64,000 nucleotides of DNA, taken from Theobroma cacao. Lineage: Eukaryota; Streptophyta; Magnoliopsida; Malvales; Malvaceae. The number at the start of each line of letters is the position of its first letter. Position 1 is the stretch's first letter. The notes beneath the pieces are model-generated. The model did not search any database. It was given only the letters and a program-made list of their open reading frames with translations, and was not told the origin of the DNA. The position numbers and the translations under genes were made by a program. Below, piece by piece: positions 61,505 through 64,000 of the stretch. Location: positions 8,203,384-8,267,383 of the forward strand of contig NC_030857.1 of the NCBI RefSeq assembly GCF_000208745.1. Direction: 5' to 3'.

Positions 61505-63729
61505 AGAGGTGGATGACCAGAGAAACAAATTTGTCAATACAGATTTGAACAAACAATTTGGCATATGGGAATTGGATTGGGAAAAATTTTCAGAAAAGAA
61601 ACTTCAGAATAAGCTGATCAACCATTTCTATGCCAGTCACATAACATTAAAGAGAAAGCAGATGAAAGGAAAGATGATTTTCATGTATCTGGAAAAAAAA
61701 AATACCTACACTACAATACCTTTTTCAGGATTACAGCTTCTCAGCTATGACTGCACTGCAGTTAAAAAAAATAAAAAATTCCACTTGGGCCTAACTACAT
61801 TCCAAATAACATTTACCTTGTGTTGTAATCAGTGATAGGGTTTGATGGTTTAACCAATTTATCTAGTACAACCTGTCAAAAAATTGCATTACAGGATTAG
61901 TGGAGCAAATAAGCAGGTAGTTACATATGATCAATTTTACAAGTCCAACATCCCATTAAAGAATTTATATACCTAGGATAAGGATAAACCTAATAAAGTT
62001 CTAAATTCTAGGATCAAGATAGAAGCATAAAAATTTGAACCAACAACATGATGCGGCAACAAGAAAGATGATTTACTCTATTTTTTTTTCTGCCTTTTTT
62101 ATGGCAATGAGTAAAAAATTGTAAAAATAGTTCTTTGAAAAGACATATGAGGTGTGAGCTTTATTTTGATGGATTAAATGTCAAGTATAGGCCACTAGCA
62201 GAATTTTCTAAATGAAATTAAAATAAATTAAATCTACAAACTAAACATGCATTTAATAAGACTGTAATATGATAAAATAGTTGCTATAAAACTGAAATGG
62301 TAAACAAAAAAAAAAATGAAAAAAAAAGAAAGAGAAAAGAATTAGTTTAACATGCCTGTCCTTTAATATCAACCAGGGTCACTCTTGTAAGCTCGAAACC
62401 CTCACTTGTTATACACTAGCACATGAAAGCAAGAGAAAATGAGAAGAAATACACAAGCCCATGATGTGGTAAGCATGCAAATTAACTACATAAATACATG
62501 AAAACTTAATAGCATGCCCCAAAGCAAAGAAGCAAAATCTTTGCAGAGTAAATGAGAAACTTTTTTCTCAAACAAGCCTATTGGTAGAGAACATGATGCA
62601 AGAATATATAGACTACGTCCAAACCACAGGTGGGACTGGAGATAGATCAGCCTACGAAGCCAATTACATGGCAATTCTAGAAGGCAAAGCGCTAACGCTT
62701 GTGTGTTCAATCTTCTCACCAACTAAAACAGTAACAAATTTGCGGAAAGCAGCAAAGAGAAAGCAGAAAAACTAACATTGAGCATGAATAGAAGCTACCA
62801 GAGAAGGCTCTATCTCAAGCAAAACCTTCAAACCAATGGACTACTCATAACCAAAAATAAATGCCCTGATCTAATTTTATATTTTTATATATTATTTGGA
62901 CTTTATTTTAATTCAAACAATGAGGTCATCCACACAGCTAGAGATACAAAATGAAAGGAGGGCAATAAGTCTAGTGCCAATTTGTACCACCTTGAAAGCC
63001 AACATAGTAAAAACCATCAACTAACTTTACTAATTGACTTGGCTTGAATTTTGTAATCCAGTGACCAAAAAAAAAAAACAAATTGTTTACAACGAACTGG
63101 TTAAGTAAAGGACTAAAGTGTCAGCCAATGTGAACTACAAATGTTATTACGGACTTTTTTCTTTTAAAGAGTTAGCACGGCCTAAAAATGAAACATGAAA
63201 AATAATTATCACATGTTCAATGAAGAGAAACAGAGCAAGCAAGATTTTGGTAGAGACTAGCTCTTGCAAGAAAAGTACACTACTAACTTTAGCTTATTCA
63301 GAGGAAAACAACATCTTGTCACTTTACACTCTCCAAACCAATAATTCACGTGATTTTATCACATTTCATCAATAAACAGCAAAAATGTCATTATTTTCAT
63401 TCATAACTGACTTGTAGGTAGGATTTACCATTTCACAGTCAAGTGCCAATATTTTGTAAGGAGAAGATCCAGCAGGAGCAGGAAGAGTAGAAACAAAACC
63501 TGCATGGAACAAATCCAACAATGAACCAAGGATATTTGAACAATGAAGAAACAAGACTAATATGCGAATGAAATTTTATGTGAAAACCAGAGAAGAACAT
63601 TATTCTGACCTGGTTGATTAAGGCAATATCCATTGTCTTCTAGTTCCTTTGCTGTGAGTGTGTAATATGTAACGGGGAAAGGAAGATCTTTCAAGAGTTC
63701 TGCGGAGTCCATTTCAGAGATGGATCTTT
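59422..63729 (-). CDS. SDN5: Small-RNA-degrading nuclease (SDN5-like), 5' end outside window
   Basis: Nine minus-strand exons were linked by matching splice phases: 63729-63610, 63499-63429, 62415-62356, 61872-61817, 61380-61320, 61196-60929, 60690-60509, 60427-60132 and 59545-59422. They give 411 residues ending in VGMKH. SDN proteins are 3'-to-5' exonucleases of the DEDDh type that shorten small RNAs. Exo I (LALDCEM), Exo II ([13 protein letters not shown]) and Exo III ([12 protein letters not shown]) keep every catalytic D, E, D, H and D. The C-terminal part ([37 protein letters not shown]) resembles Arabidopsis SDN5 rather than SDN1-3. The first visible exon starts with two bases of a split codon, so upstream exons with the true start lie beyond the right edge. 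The intron at 62355-61873 begins with GC. A GA microsatellite (about 61451-61502) lies in the intron after the fourth exon. Confidence 0.9.
61451..61502. repeat. GA microsatellite in a nuclease intron
   Basis: About 26 GA units run without interruption inside the intron between 61817 and 61380. The Arg-Glu-rich open frame across it is an artefact. Confidence 0.95.
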
Positions 63730-64000
63730 CTGCATAAAGATGTCATTTTATAATCAAGAAATTATAAGTTGGTAGAGATCCCCAAATAAGTTAGAATATT
63801 ATTACACATAACATTGGGATGTTCTGATGCTGAAAGCAATGAAAAAGGTTTTGTCAAGAGGCAGCCTACACTTTGCAACATCATAGCAATTGTCTCATCT
63901 TTTAACTAAAACTCTTTTAACAATCGTAGACATAACAAAAGAAAAATTTTTATGATGATGTGTGAGATATTATTATGATAAAAATGCAAAAAGTTTATAA
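63730..64000 (-). other. Intron or upstream part of the nuclease gene
   Basis: The acceptor TTTATGCAG ends at 63730. Nothing further left of the gene start can be assigned. A further exon may exist near 63790-63900 but no matching domain text was recognised. Confidence 0.4.

Noticed and set aside
61440..61835. 131-residue ORF rich in Arg-Glu
   Set aside because: It is translation of a GA microsatellite within a nuclease intron.

Overview
This is a plant nuclear window, AT-rich and dominated by transposable elements. Three genes are recognisable, all with intron-containing plant structures: an R2R3-MYB factor, a SCARECROW-LIKE 1 type GRAS regulator and a DEDDh small-RNA-degrading nuclease. 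The gene sequences look core-eudicot. A Malvales-type source is a weak guess from the GRAS protein. Nothing bacterial, organellar or viral was seen.

Layout. 1-13.1 kb is a nest of LTR-type repeats: an LTR-like block with ATCGAT palindromes (1-2522), broken element coding (2.5-3.7 kb), an LTR-like copy (C) split by a related one (A, 4714-7743, target duplication ATTTA), a gag-like fragment, a TGTTA...TAACA LTR (10153-11340) and a non-autonomous hAT-like element (12161-13131). 13.1-16.7 kb is quiet intergenic DNA. The MYB gene lies at 16742-18276 on the minus strand. 18.3-25.4 kb is mostly featureless, with one apparent assembly join at 24602. A LINE RNase H remnant is at 25.5-26.2 kb.

26.6-39.9 kb is the most unusual block. 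Short tandem repeats built on GGCATTGCGTGAC lie at 26.7-28.1 and 30.3-30.7 kb in one orientation and at 39.5-39.85 kb in the opposite one. Between them are a DUF1985 fragment, a second plant-transposon ORF remnant, and a decayed Mutator-like transposase read on the minus strand. That transposase is split at its SWIM region by about 5.3 kb of nested LTR-type DNA, which contains a 355-base N gap. The layout suggests a Mutator-like or foldback-like element whose ends are tandem arrays.

39.9-54.9 kb is AT-rich. It holds a hAT transposon (45167-48967) sitting inside the 5' LTR of a tiny TRIM retrotransposon, plus two related MITE-like elements with inverted ends (49875-50352 and 53733-54280).

54.9-64 kb is the gene-rich end. 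The SCL1-like gene has a 5'-UTR intron and a coding sequence in two exons (56701-58462, plus). It converges on the SDN5-like nuclease gene (59422-63729, minus), whose 5' end lies beyond the right edge. The three genes share no pathway that the sequence shows. MYB and GRAS are transcription regulators and the nuclease trims small RNAs.
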